Shown here piece by piece: positions 9,005-17,159 of a DNA stretch of 64,000 bases (its first letter is position 1; every line of letters starts with the position of its first letter). A model generated the notes under the pieces. It was not told the DNA's origin. It made no database searches and worked only from the letters and a program-made list of their open reading frames with translations. The DNA lies in NCBI GenBank assembly GCA_964632305.1, contig CAZWBR010000008.1:1-64000 (forward strand). Reading direction: 5' to 3'. The translations under genes and the position numbers were made by a program. This DNA comes from CAZWBR01 sp964632305 (GTDB lineage Bacteria > Bacteroidota > Bacteroidia > Bacteroidales > Prolixibacteraceae).

Positions 9005-9012
9005 TATTTTTG
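9005..9012 (+). promoter_or_regulatory. candidate -7 box before recR
   Basis: TATTTTTG matches TAnnTTTG and lies 23 bp before the recR start codon. No good -33 box is visible. Confidence 0.4.
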
Positions 9013-9035
9013 AACAGAACAAGTGATTTTTCCAT

Positions 9036-9659
9036 ATGACCCTTGACAATTATCCCTCCCGATTACTCGAAAACGCGGTGACCGAGTTTTCAAAACTTCC
9101 CGGTATTGGTAAAAAAACAGCCTTACGTTTGGTGCTTCACCTGCTCAAAAGAGATGCCGAAGAGGTCAGACGATTCAGCGAGTCGGTGATCCGATTGCGT
9201 GAGGAGGTGAAACACTGCCGTGTATGCCGTAACATTTCCGACAGCGATCTCTGCAACATCTGCGGCAATCCCTCGCGCGACACTCATCAGGTCTGTGTGG
9301 TCGAAAATATCCGCGACGTGATGTCGATCGAGAATACCCAGCAATACAAAGGGGTTTACCATGTACTGGGTGGCATCATCTCCCCAATGGATGGCATCGG
9401 CCCTTCCGACCTGGAGATCGATTCACTGGTCAGACGGGTCGAAAGCGGAGAGATCACGGAGGTGATCTTCGCCCTCAGCACCACGATGGAAGGCGACAGC
9501 ACCAACTTCTATCTCTACAAAAGGCTCAAACCCTTTGCCATCGCCATCACCACCCTGGCCCGCGGGGTCTCTATCGGCGACGAACTCGAATATACCGACG
9601 AAATCACGCTCGGACGCTCCCTGATTAACCGAACCCCCTTCGAACAGTCTATCAAGTAA
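9036..9659 (+). CDS. recR: recombination mediator protein RecR
   Basis: A complete RecR of 207 residues, the usual length. It has the helix-hairpin-helix LPGIGKKTA (21-29), a four-Cys zinc finger (Cys61, Cys64, Cys73, Cys76) and a Toprim domain beginning at VCVVE (86-90) and ending near residue 170. RecR works in the cytoplasm with RecO and RecF to load RecA onto SSB-coated single-stranded DNA at gaps. The gene stands alone, with a candidate -7 box just upstream and a 1.2 kb gene-free repeat region behind it. No irregularity seen. Confidence 0.97.
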   Translation: MTLDNYPSRLLENAVTEFSKLPGIGKKTALRLVLHLLKRDAEEVRRFSESVIRLREEVKHCRVCRNISDSDLCNICGNPSRDTHQVCVVENIRDVMSIENTQQYKGVYHVLGGIISPMDGIGPSDLEIDSLVRRVESGEITEVIFALSTTMEGDSTNFYLYKRLKPFAIAITTLARGVSIGDELEYTDEITLGRSLINRTPFEQSIK

Positions 9660-9716
9660 ACGAATTTCTGTTTTTTAACAACCCGACATTGATATTACTA
9701 ATAACAGGAATGGTCA

Positions 9717-9796
9717 TGCAATAAGTCAGAGTGCAACTCCGAGTCGCACCCCGACTATCAAATTTACCCTCTGTCCTTATCGCATCCTGCCCCATT
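9717..9796. repeat. 80-bp dispersed repeat, copy 1
   Basis: The segment begins at TGCA and contains AAGTC-GAGTGCAACTC-GAGTCGCACCCCGAC, which folds as nested inverted repeats (GAGT/ACTC inside GTC.G/CCGAC). It is followed by a conserved unpaired tail ending in CGCATCCTGCCCC. Related copies lie at 10376-10453 and 30125-30203. Confidence 0.75.
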
Positions 9797-9910
9797 TTTG
9801 GAGCAACCTCTTCCAATGGCAGAAACACACTTCTCTTAATCGAAACTCACTTCATCTTAGATGCTGTTTCATATAAGGAAAGTCTCAATTATAAGCAATA
9901 AACGAATAAA

Positions 9911-9958
9911 AGGGCCGAAGGTCCGACATGTGAAAGCACAGGCCGCAAGGCCTGTGGA
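9911..9958. repeat. dispersed double-hairpin repeat, copy 2
   Basis: This copy matches 438-485 with one difference. Its second hairpin, CACAGGCC-GCAA-GGCCTGTG, has a GNRA-type tetraloop, and the first is GGCC-GAA-GGTCC. Confidence 0.75.
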
Positions 9959-10057
9959 TAGAGTCAATGATAGTAACTCAAAGGACTGTAAGGCCGAAAT
10001 GTATTAAACTAACATAAAATCAATTCATCAAAACATTTAATTCGGTCAACACATGCC

Positions 10058-10142
10058 GGTCTTTCAGACCTCCAATATCCTCAATCACTCCTCTACACAG
10101 GGCTCACGCCCTGTGCTGTCACATCAAGACCTTTCAGGTCTT
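10058..10142. repeat. row of three short palindromes
   Basis: Three hairpins follow each other: GGTCT-TTC-AGACC (10058-10070), CACAGGGC-TCAC-GCCCTGTG (10096-10115), and AAGACCT-TTC-AGGTCTT (10126-10142). They resemble REP-type palindromes and not a terminator series, because none has a T-run except the last one on the plus strand. Confidence 0.6.
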
Positions 10143-10375
10143 TTGTTGCAAATACTTGCTCAGCCAGAGCCCTTCCAAAGCACAAAACTTTGGAAGAGCG
10201 TTTCAGAATCTCTGCGCTAACGATCGGGTAACCCGACCGAATTTGTGATTCGCAATCGCATCCAAATCAATTCTCTCAGACCGGAGAATTAAAAACCCTA
10301 AGCTTGTACAATCCTAAATAGCATTTGTCCATGAGATTTCTCATCCCGCTCTATTACCAATGACAGAAATAGGAC

Positions 10376-10453
10376 TGCAGTAAGTCGGAGTACTACTCCG
10401 AGTCGCGCCCCGACACTCAAATTTACCCTTTCTCCTTATCGCATCCTTTCCCT
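10376..10453. repeat. 80-bp dispersed repeat, copy 2
   Basis: The hairpin core here is GTCGGAGTACTACTCCGAG followed by TCGCGCCCCGAC, then a tail matching copy 1 (CTCAAATTTACCC, TCCTTATCGCATCC). It lies 660 bp from copy 1 in the same orientation. A short upstream match, CAATGACAG at about 10359-10366, is shared with the third copy. Confidence 0.75.
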
Positions 10454-10794
10454 TTTCCCTGGGGTGACCTCCCGGGAGGAAAAATCAAGAATCCTCACGA
10501 TTTTTTCCTACCCGAAAGGAAGCCATTCTTCATTTCTTCTCTTAAGACGATTTTGCGCCTAAAATACCAGGCAATTTGTAAATATAATACTTTTTCATTG
10601 ACATACCCCCTATTATAATACCCTACACTTGACATTATCAACTTTCTATATTTCTCTTCAGAAATAAGGGGTATATCATCTTTTTTACCATCACAAACCA
10701 ATATATCCCCACACCAAAAAAGGCCATGTTTCAATTTATAAGCATTTCAAATTACATTTACCCCCTTTTTAAGTACATCTGATATCATTTTTTA

Positions 10795-10802
10795 TATTTT
10801 TG
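10795..10802 (+). promoter_or_regulatory. candidate -7 box before amt
   Basis: TATTTTTG matches TAnnTTTG and gives a leader of about 40 nt, very A-rich before the ATG as is common in Bacteroidota. A -33 TTTG is not evident. Confidence 0.4.
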
Positions 10803-10848
10803 GCCAATTATTTTTTAAATTAAAAAAAATAAAAAATCACTAAAGAAA

Positions 10849-12081
10849 ATGATCGACAAAGGGGTAACTACATTTATGATCTTAGCCACCAGCCTGGTGA
10901 TGCTGATGACACCGGGACTGGCCTTTTTCTATGGCGGATTGGGGAACAAGAAAAACATCCTCAACATCATGATGCAAAGCTTCGTCTCGCTTGGGCTCAC
11001 CTCGGTCCTTTGGTTCAGCTTTGGCTATTCGCTCTGCTTCAGCGGATCGTTGGCCGAGGGCACCGATCTGTTCGGGATCATCGGCAATCTCGATAAAGCG
11101 TTCCTGAACGGAATAACCCCCAAAACGATGATGGCCGGAAAGGATTTCCCCGAATACGTTTTCTTTGCTTATCAGATGATGTTTGCCATCATCACCCCGG
11201 CATTGATCACAGGGGCTTTTATCAATAGGGTCACCTTCAAGTCCTATGTCTTTTTCCTGATTCTATGGCAGATCTTCGTCTATTATCCCTTTGTCCATAT
11301 GGTTTGGGGTGGTGGTATCCTTCAGCAATGGGGCGTCCTCGACTTTGCCGGGGGAATCGTCGTTCATGCCACGGCAGGCTTTGCCGCACTGGTAGCCACC
11401 ATCTTCGTTGGGAAACGTAAAGGATCGGAACACCAGCCCAATAATATTCCATTAGTGGCCATCGGAACAACCCTACTGTGGTTTGGCTGGTACGGCTTCA
11501 ATGCCGGCAGCGAGCTGGACATGAACGAGATTACCATTGCAGCCTTTATCAACACCGACACCTCCGCCTCTTTCGCGGCGATAACCTGGCTAATGATCGA
11601 ATGGAACCGGGGAAAGAAAAAACCCACCTTCATCGGTCTGATGACCGGGGCGGTAGCCGGATTGGCCACCATCACCCCCGCATCCGGCTATGTCACCGTG
11701 GGAGCTTCAGCGATGATCGGCATCATGGCCGGAATCGTCTGTTACCTGGCTGTCGAATTCAAAAACTATATGAAATGGGACGATGCCCTCGATGTGTGGG
11801 GCGTCCATGGCGTGGGCGGCATCTTTGGCACCCTGCTGCTGGGACTATTCGCCACCACGGCAATCAATCCCGGCACCCCGAACGGACTGCTCTACGGCGG
11901 CGGCTTTGGCTTACTGGGCAAAGAGGTGGCCGCTCTGTTGATGGCAATTATATGGGCCAGCGCCTTCACCTGGGGGATGCTCCACCTGATCGACCGCTTC
12001 GTACCGGTGAAGGTCTCCGACTCCGTCCAAAAAATGGGCCTCGACTATCATATGCACGGCGAAGTGGCCCGGGCCATCTAA
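10849..12081 (+). CDS. amt: ammonium transporter Amt
   Basis: A 410-residue integral membrane protein with about 11 transmembrane helices that conducts ammonium/ammonia. Typical signatures are the N-terminal GLAFFYGG (23-30), DFAGG at 165-169, and the paired pore histidines, His173 in the VVHATAG stretch and His320 in WGVHGVGG. The length is normal. No glnK/P-II gene is adjacent, so any P-II regulation must come from elsewhere. It lies alone between the repeat mosaic and tcdA; the A-rich leader and candidate -7 box suggest its own promoter. Confidence 0.96.
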   Translation: MIDKGVTTFMILATSLVMLMTPGLAFFYGGLGNKKNILNIMMQSFVSLGLTSVLWFSFGYSLCFSGSLAEGTDLFGIIGNLDKAFLNGITPKTMMAGKDFPEYVFFAYQMMFAIITPALITGAFINRVTFKSYVFFLILWQIFVYYPFVHMVWGGGILQQWGVLDFAGGIVVHATAGFAALVATIFVGKRKGSEHQPNNIPLVAIGTTLLWFGWYGFNAGSELDMNEITIAAFINTDTSASFAAITWLMIEWNRGKKKPTFIGLMTGAVAGLATITPASGYVTVGASAMIGIMAGIVCYLAVEFKNYMKWDDALDVWGVHGVGGIFGTLLLGLFATTAINPGTPNGLLYGGGFGLLGKEVAALLMAIIWASAFTWGMLHLIDRFVPVKVSDSVQKMGLDYHMHGEVARAI

Positions 12082-12284
12082 TCCTTCGGGGCATACCCTT
12101 CCGAATAAGGGGTGAATGAGCGCGACTGGCAAATATCCCTGCCTTTAGCGCTCTTTCCCTTTTTCATAAACCAAGCTCCCCCCATGGTGCCAACATCCAT
12201 CCAATCACGAAACCTGTTCAAAAGACAGATTAAGGTGTTAACCTCTCAACCCGGAATCTACAACCCACACAACCTCTTTTTTTG

Positions 12285-12292
12285 TAATTTTG
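12285..12292 (+). promoter_or_regulatory. candidate -7 box before tcdA
   Basis: TAATTTTG matches TAnnTTTG and lies 24 bp before the first ATG at 12317. No TTTG at the normal -33 spacing. Confidence 0.45.
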
Positions 12293-12316
12293 TCCAACGA
12301 AAGATTAGACAGATAA

Positions 12317-13129
12317 ATGATGGGACTTAAAAAGGAGATTTTTCATCGTACCGAGTTATTGTTCGGGGAAGAGGTGATGGCACAATTGGCCAACATGAAG
12401 GTGATCCTGTTCGGAATTGGCGGGGTTGGCAGTTGGTGTGCCGAGAGCCTGATACGTACCGGGATCCATCATCTGACCATTGTCGATTCCGACCGGATCA
12501 GCGCCACCAATATCAACCGGCAACTGCACGCGACCATCCTCACGGTAGGGGAAGTCAAGACCGAAGTGCTGAAAAAACGACTGCTCGAGATCAATCCGGC
12601 AGCCGAAATCACCGCCCTTCAAAAGATCTACAATCAGGACAATCACGAATCGTTCCGGCTCGAAGAATACGATTATATCATCGATGCGATCGACAGTCTC
12701 AGCAGCAAGGTCCATCTGATCCGGCAGGCGACCAGGACGAACGCCGTTTTCTTCTCCTCGATGGGAGCGTCGCTGAAGCTCGATCCTACCCGCATCAAGG
12801 TGGCCGAGTTCTGGAAGGTGCAGGGATGCCCGCTGGCCGCTAAAATAAGGGGAATGATCCGCAAGGGCGAACTGCCGGCCAAAAAGTTTATGTGCATCTA
12901 CAGCGAAGAGTTGCTGAAAAACCGAGGGGGGAAGAGTGCAGAACCCTCAACCGAAGCCTCCAATGCCCCATCGGAAAACCTTCCCGGCGATCCCGATCTG
13001 GCCCATCACGACTGGTCCACCAAAAAAGCGGTGATCAACGGCACCGCCGCCCATATTACCGCCATCTATGGTTTTACCCTCGCGGGATTGGTGATCCAGG
13101 ATATTTACAACAAAGTTCATTTGGATTGA
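12317..13129 (+). CDS. tcdA: tRNA threonylcarbamoyladenosine dehydratase (TcdA, ThiF/E1 fold)
   Basis: A cytoplasmic 270-residue member of the ThiF/E1-like superfamily. It carries the nucleotide-binding GIGGVG (33-38), the DSDRISATNINRQ stretch (about 55-67) and DAIDS (about 122-126), which together point to TcdA (CsdL/YgdL). TcdA cyclises N6-threonylcarbamoyladenosine at tRNA position 37 in an ATP-dependent reaction. A low-complexity Ser/Glu/Pro-rich insert (about 207-230) is seen before the C-terminal helix region, a position that is variable in the family. Translation may start at 12317 or at the adjacent ATG at 12320. It appears monocistronic. Confidence 0.9.
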   Translation: MMGLKKEIFHRTELLFGEEVMAQLANMKVILFGIGGVGSWCAESLIRTGIHHLTIVDSDRISATNINRQLHATILTVGEVKTEVLKKRLLEINPAAEITALQKIYNQDNHESFRLEEYDYIIDAIDSLSSKVHLIRQATRTNAVFFSSMGASLKLDPTRIKVAEFWKVQGCPLAAKIRGMIRKGELPAKKFMCIYSEELLKNRGGKSAEPSTEASNAPSENLPGDPDLAHHDWSTKKAVINGTAAHITAIYGFTLAGLVIQDIYNKVHLD

Positions 13130-13343
13130 TCCTTTTATCCCAAAAAATCCGCGGATCTGATTTCGGTGCGCCCGACTTGACCTGCTGATGATAGTCAAAG
13201 ATAAACCTGCTCTACAGCTATTGACCGGCTCTGCAAATTAGCATAATTTATCCACAGAAAAATTATCGCTTCAATAGCATAAAAAAAATTGAAAATTCCG
13301 TTAAATTCACTAACTTTATGTATCACTCAAAAAATCCGTTATC

Positions 13344-13565
13344 ATGAGTACAGGAAAAGTATTGTTAGGAGTTTTGGCCGGTGTTGCTGCCGGTGCCTTA
13401 CTGGGGATACTTTTCGCCCCGGAAAAAGGTTGTGTCACCCGTCAGAAAATCCTGAGAAAGGGTGAAGACTATGTCGACGACATCAAGGAGAAATTCAATG
13501 AGTTCGTCGACACGGTTGCCGAAAAATTCGAAAAGAAAGAAGAAGCAAAATCGGCACCTGAATGA
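13344..13565 (+). CDS. YtxH-like small membrane protein
   Basis: The 73-residue product has an N-terminal Gly/Ala-rich transmembrane helix (about 6-26, ending LLGILFAPEKG), followed by a charged amphipathic tail rich in Lys and Glu. This is the layout of YtxH-domain proteins, whose role in stress response or envelope is not well defined. It is the first gene of a small cluster with the holin-like gene (133 bp downstream, own candidate TACTTTTG box at 13637-13644) and a third protein. Co-occurrence of YtxH-like and phage-holin-3_6-like proteins is common in Bacteroidota. Confidence 0.8.
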   Translation: MSTGKVLLGVLAGVAAGALLGILFAPEKGCVTRQKILRKGEDYVDDIKEKFNEFVDTVAEKFEKKEEAKSAPE

Positions 13566-13636
13566 AATTAACTTCCGTGGAAGGGCCCGCGACTCAATAA
13601 TCTTTTTGAGCGCCGGCACCCGCGGATGAACACGTG

Positions 13637-13644
13637 TACTTTTG
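13637..13644 (+). promoter_or_regulatory. candidate -7 box before the holin-like gene
   Basis: TACTTTTG matches TAnnTTTG 55 bp before the ATG at 13699. The nearest TTTG (13605-13608) is 28 bp away, too far for a normal -33 box. Confidence 0.35.
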
Positions 13645-13698
13645 TTTAATTAAAAGTATTGTACGCAAATTAAAAATCTGAACAAATCAAAAGAGGAA

Positions 13699-14040
13699 AT
13701 GGAAGACAAAGCAACCCTTATAAATCAACTGATCGACCAGGCAGAATCGTACGGTAAGACCAGCATTGAGCTGCTCAAACTAAAAGCCGTAGACAAGGTA
13801 GCCGACGCCACCTCCTCCCTGGTATCGTGGACCATAGTCATTGTATCGGTTGCTTTGTTCTTCATGACCCTCAATATTGGCCTCGCCCTGCTGATCGGTG
13901 ATTTACTCGGCAAGTCGTGGCTGGGATTCTTTGTGGTGGCCGCTTTTTACGCCCTCATCGCCCTGCTCTTCCTGATCTTCAGAAAACGGTGGATCAAGAA
14001 ACCCGTCAGCGATTCGGTCATCAATCAAATGCTTAACTAA
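13699..14040 (+). CDS. phage holin superfamily III-like membrane protein
   Basis: A 113-residue protein with an N-terminal helical cytoplasmic part (1-40) and two transmembrane segments (about 40-65 and 70-95), ending in a basic tail. This matches the Holin-X / superfamily III layout found in chromosomal non-phage genes of Bacteroidota. It lies 7 bp before the next gene, so they are co-transcribed. There are no phage genes nearby, so a lysis role is unlikely; a structural or stress role in the membrane is inference. Confidence 0.75.
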   Translation: MEDKATLINQLIDQAESYGKTSIELLKLKAVDKVADATSSLVSWTIVIVSVALFFMTLNIGLALLIGDLLGKSWLGFFVVAAFYALIALLFLIFRKRWIKKPVSDSVINQMLN

Positions 14041-14047
14041 ACCGATT

Positions 14048-14455
14048 ATGGGGAAAAAATACACTACAGAGTCGCTGAAAGAGGAGATCAAACTTCTGGA
14101 GGTCAGACATGCCGAGGAGGGACGCCTGCTCAAACAACAACTCATCACCACTTACGATAGTCTGAACCCGGTAACCTTTATCAAGGACACGCTCAACCAG
14201 ATATCCACCACTCCCGACTTGAGAAACAGTCTGATCGACACTCTTGTAGGAATAGCCACAGGTTTCATCACCAAGAAAATGATCGTGGGCCAATCGCAGA
14301 ACAGGATGCTCCGCTACGTGGCACTCCTGGTTCAATATGGCATCACCACCGTCGTTGCCCGGAATTTCGAATCGATAAAAAACTCCGTGATCCTTTTCCT
14401 CCAACAGTATTTCGGAAGGAAAAGAGAAACGCCGAAGCCCGCTTCCGGGCAGTGA
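14048..14455 (+). CDS. hypothetical protein of the YtxH/holin-like cluster
   Basis: The 135-residue product has an N-terminal charged helix (about 5-35) and a weakly hydrophobic C-terminal half (about 65-125) with one or two possible membrane-associated helices. No family is recognised. It follows the holin-like gene at 7 bp and closes the cluster. The position suggests a shared envelope function; nothing catalytic is visible. Confidence 0.7.
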   Translation: MGKKYTTESLKEEIKLLEVRHAEEGRLLKQQLITTYDSLNPVTFIKDTLNQISTTPDLRNSLIDTLVGIATGFITKKMIVGQSQNRMLRYVALLVQYGITTVVARNFESIKNSVILFLQQYFGRKRETPKPASGQ

Positions 14456-14493
14456 TCGCCGGAGTCAGCCCCTGTTCGGTAAATTTTAAAATG

Positions 14494-14679
14494 CTAATCT
14501 TTCAAACAACGTGAATTAATCTGCCTTTTTAATTCCCGAACGCCCCAATTATCATTTACAGCTTGTTTCTCATAGAATCCTCTTGTCAGGGCATCTAAAA
14601 CCCTCAACAATTCAGTAGATGAGTCCAGGTTAATTTTCCAGTCAGTGACTGGATAATCTGATATTTCAGATAAAACCAC
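14494..14679 (-). pseudogene. remnant of a DUF1016/YhcG-type nuclease gene
   Basis: The 61-codon frame ends in a stretch, FYEKQAVNDNWGVRELKRQI, that is the hallmark of the DUF1016 N-terminal domain (YhcG family, PD-(D/E)XK-linked). Intact proteins are several hundred residues long and continue past this motif; here the frame stops six codons later. Only an alternative GTG start is available, and an in-frame stop lies a few codons further upstream. The surroundings are AT-rich and repetitive. I read it as a decayed piece of an acquired gene. Confidence 0.7.
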
Positions 14680-14744
14680 CTCATTAAGAAGCTGTTACGA
14701 TTAACCTGAGTTCGATTTTAGATATGCAATAATGCTTTGTAAAT

Positions 14745-14882
14745 AAGGTAATAAGGTTATTTTGTGTGAATCCGGAACTTCTACCAAGGCTAAAATAGTT
14801 TTGATAAGGTTTTAAAAATAAGGTTTTAAAACCTAACCTTCGTGGAAATCTTACACACAAGCCTATCTAACCTTATTACCTT
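14745..14882. repeat. inverted-repeat element, possibly MITE-like
   Basis: AAGGTAATAAGGTTA at 14745-14759 is the exact reverse complement of 14868-14882. Inside lies a second palindrome, AAGGTTTTAAAACCT near 14821. The ends enclose 138 bp with no open frame. The structure resembles a miniature inverted-repeat element, but target duplications are not evident. Confidence 0.55.
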
Positions 14883-15085
14883 CTTATATTTCAGATGTTT
14901 AATATTCAATTAAACATCAAACCCGGGTTAATACCAAACCCTTTTCCAAATCTATGTTTTAACTCTTTTAACAGATTTGTTATTAAAGAGGTACCGGTTA
15001 CTATCCAACCTCGTTCACGGGGGCCTTGGGCCGGACTTCCTATGGTTCTTACGATCATTTTCCGTACCTATTGTGTGCTCTAATA

Positions 15086-15126
15086 GCACAGAAGATGCAC
15101 AGAAGATGCACAGAAGATGCACAGAA
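15086..15126. repeat. tandem repeat of 11 bp
   Basis: GCACAGAAGAT occurs three times in a row, followed by a partial fourth unit (GCACAGAA). It lies about 60 bp beyond the murQ stop codon, in a region without genes. Confidence 0.9.
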
Positions 15127-15186
15127 AGTCCGGCGATGATCGAGGGAAGGTAAGAAATTTGAAATTTTTGCCTACTCCCCGGATGG

Positions 15187-16017
15187 TTATTCCACCGGTG
15201 GTAGGGTTTTCCCGGCGGCAATCAGAACTTCGTTCACCGAACCGTGCAGCAGCAACAGGCGTTTGGCTTTTACCTCATCGTAACCCAGCTCGGCCATGAT
15301 CATGCGGGTCCCCCTGAGGATTAGTTTCTGATTGGTCAGCTGCATATTGACCATCCGGTTGCCCTTCACCCGTCCAAGCTTGATCATCAGGGAGGTGGTG
15401 ATCATATTCAGGATCAGCTTTTGCGAGGTGCCCGATTTCATGCGGGTACTGCCGGTCACAAACTCGGGACCGACGATAGCCTCAATGGCGATATCGACAT
15501 TTTGAGCGAGAGGAGTGCCTGGATTATTGGTGATGCAGGCGGTGAGGATCCCGTTTTCGCGGGCCTTCCGAACTGCGCCCACCACGTAAGGGGTCCGGCC
15601 CGAGGCCGCGATGCCCACCACCGTATCCAGGTTATTGATCTGATATTTCTGCAGCTCGGTCCATCCCATCGCTTCGTCGTCTTCGGCGGCTTCGACCGCT
15701 TTACGGATGGCCCGGTCGCCGCCGGCGATAAGGCCGATGACCAGGTCGTAGCCCACCCCGAAGGTAGGGGGGATCTCGGAAGCGTCGAGGATGCCGAGCC
15801 GTCCGCTGGTGCCGGCCCCCAGATAGAAGAGCCGGCCGCCTTTCTTCATCCGTTCCAGAGCCTGTCCGACCAGTTGTTCGATCTGAGGGAGGGTCCGGTA
15901 AACGGCAGGAAGGACTTTCTGATCTTCTTCATGGATACCCAGCAACAGCTCCTTCACCGATTTCTTTTCCAGATCGTCGTACAGCGAATCCTGTTCAGTG
16001 ATGCTTACCTGCTTCAT
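15187..16017 (-). CDS. murQ: N-acetylmuramic acid 6-phosphate etherase MurQ
   Basis: A cytoplasmic 276-residue SIS-fold enzyme that cleaves the D-lactyl ether of MurNAc 6-phosphate to give GlcNAc 6-phosphate. It shows the SIS sugar-phosphate pattern GAGTSGRLGILDASE (68-82) with Glu81 at the catalytic-acid position, and the NPGTPL and GSTRMKSGT blocks further on. It is followed, in the opposite order on the minus strand, by the BadF-type kinase gene at 16311-17159 upstream, which phosphorylates MurNAc. Together they form the salvage branch for cell-wall sugar. A 10-bp periodic array lies in its upstream region. The length is slightly below the usual 290-300 residues but all motifs are present. 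Confidence 0.95.
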   Translation of the reverse strand: MKQVSITEQDSLYDDLEKKSVKELLLGIHEEDQKVLPAVYRTLPQIEQLVGQALERMKKGGRLFYLGAGTSGRLGILDASEIPPTFGVGYDLVIGLIAGGDRAIRKAVEAAEDDEAMGWTELQKYQINNLDTVVGIAASGRTPYVVGAVRKARENGILTACITNNPGTPLAQNVDIAIEAIVGPEFVTGSTRMKSGTSQKLILNMITTSLMIKLGRVKGNRMVNMQLTNQKLILRGTRMIMAELGYDEVKAKRLLLLHGSVNEVLIAAGKTLPPVE

Positions 16018-16080
16018 ATGTAAATATTATTTTCGAATATACATTTGCTTTCCTTATTAAGTCATCTTTCCGTCAGAGGT

Positions 16081-16245
16081 TGTCAATGATCGTCAATAAT
16101 TGTCATTGGTCGTCATTGGTTGTCAATGTTTGTCATTGGTTGTCATTGATTGTTTCAGCCACTTAATGACTATAAATGACAATAAATGACCACTTAATGA
16201 CTATAAATGACCACTTAATGACTATCAATGACCATCAATGACTTA
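16081..16245. repeat. 10-bp periodic array with inverted second half
   Basis: Seven consecutive decamers of the form TGTCATTGGT (16081-16150) are followed by a short spacer and then by eight or so decamers of the complementary form, such as CACTTAATGA and CTATCAATGA (16161-16245). The second arm has the same period and is in part the reverse complement of the first. It lies between murQ and the kinase gene. No open frame or spacer-repeat structure of a CRISPR type is present. Confidence 0.85.
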
Positions 16246-16310
16246 TTTAGTTCTGTTCAGTCAATCTGCCGGATACACATTTATTATTTTATAAGCCTAT
16301 ATGAATATCA

Positions 16311-17159
16311 TTAAATAATTGGATCCTGACTGTGATAACTGACCAGCCCCTCGATGGGAGCTTGCAGGATAATGGCTTCGCCCAGGCCATGACCGCTCAG
16401 CACCTGCTGAAGGATCGTGCTGAAATGCCAGGCCACCGAACCGGTGAATGCGATCGGCTGTTCGCGGCAATCGGGGAGCCTAAGCACATTTCGTTCGACG
16501 AAAGCGGCGAGATTGCGGGTGACAAAATCGCGGCAATACTCCTCCCCGATATTCTCGGAGAGGAAGGGGGTGAAACCGGCCAGATAATAGTTGGGACGCG
16601 GCTGACGGTAGACCCGGTCGAGAACCTCCTCCATCGTCAGGGCAAACCGTTCGGAGAACCTTTTTCGCAGCCGATCGGGCATGATCCCTTTTAGGTAATC
16701 GCCGACCAGATGCTTGCCCATTACCGCCCCGCTGCCCTCATCGCCGAGGATAAAGCCCAGCGGCGGGATATTGGAGACCACTTTTTCTCCGTCGTACAGG
16801 CAGGCGTTGGAGCCGGTGCCCAGTATACAGGCTATACCCTGGTGGTGGCCCAGCAAGGCCCGGCAAGCGCCCAGCAGGTCGCTCCCGATCTCAATCTCAG
16901 CATCGGGGTATAAGCGGGAAAGGGCTTCGCGTACAATATCCCCCTTAGCGGCAGAGGTCACCCCCGCGCCGTAAAACCAGATCCGGGTGACCCGACTCCC
17001 CGTTTCCGGGAAGAGCGAGGATTGCAGATCCAGGTAGATATCGTCGCTGGTTCGGAAATAGGGATTGATGCCCGAGGTTTGGATATCGCGGGTCTCCCCG
17101 TTACCGGAAACCAGTTTCCAGGCGGTTTTGGTCGAACCGCTGTCCGCAATAAGCTTCAT
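16311..17159 (-). CDS. murK: BadF/BadG-family sugar kinase, probable MurNAc/GlcNAc kinase (MurK-like)
   Basis: A 282-residue ASKHA-fold kinase. The N-terminal phosphate-1 loop reads ADSGSTKTAW (5-14), LGTGSNACLYDG is the central phosphate-2 region, and GDEGSGAVMGK (about 154-164) is typical of N-acetylglucosamine kinases. Next to murQ, and by analogy with the MurT-MurK-MurQ cluster of Tannerella, the likely substrate is MurNAc and/or GlcNAc. It is cytoplasmic. The gap to murQ (293 bp) contains the periodic array, so co-transcription is possible but not certain. The symbol is by context, not by a motif specific to MurNAc. Confidence 0.82.
   Translation of the reverse strand: MKLIADSGSTKTAWKLVSGNGETRDIQTSGINPYFRTSDDIYLDLQSSLFPETGSRVTRIWFYGAGVTSAAKGDIVREALSRLYPDAEIEIGSDLLGACRALLGHHQGIACILGTGSNACLYDGEKVVSNIPPLGFILGDEGSGAVMGKHLVGDYLKGIMPDRLRKRFSERFALTMEEVLDRVYRQPRPNYYLAGFTPFLSENIGEEYCRDFVTRNLAAFVERNVLRLPDCREQPIAFTGSVAWHFSTILQQVLSGHGLGEAIILQAPIEGLVSYHSQDPII

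Larger units (their letters stand above)
9660..10848. other. 1.2 kb gene-free repeat mosaic
   Basis: Between recR and amt there is no recognisable gene, but the stretch is packed with palindromic elements: two copies of an 80-bp repeat (9717-9796 and 10376-10453), one 48-bp double-hairpin repeat (9911-9958), and a row of three hairpins (10058-10142). The only open frame of size, 10495-10734 on the minus strand (79 codons), is AT-rich and unlike any family I know. A promoter-like box for amt lies at the right end. Confidence 0.65.
14680..15186. other. AT-rich gene-free region with inverted and tandem repeats
   Basis: This stretch links the DUF1016 remnant to murQ. It contains an inverted-repeat element (14745-14882) and a tandem repeat of 11 bp (15086-15126). 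No intact gene is seen. Confidence 0.6.

Noticed and set aside
10495..10734. 79-codon minus-strand frame in the repeat mosaic
   Set aside because: AT-rich, no recognised family and no promoter or start context that decides for it. A real small gene cannot be fully excluded.
11478..12119. 213-codon frame overlapping amt
   Set aside because: Rich in Arg, His and Gly in the +1 frame of a GC-rich membrane protein gene; a typical shadow.
16081..16245. CRISPR-like array near murQ
   Set aside because: Units are 10 bp with no spacers and the second half is inverted; no cas genes are near.
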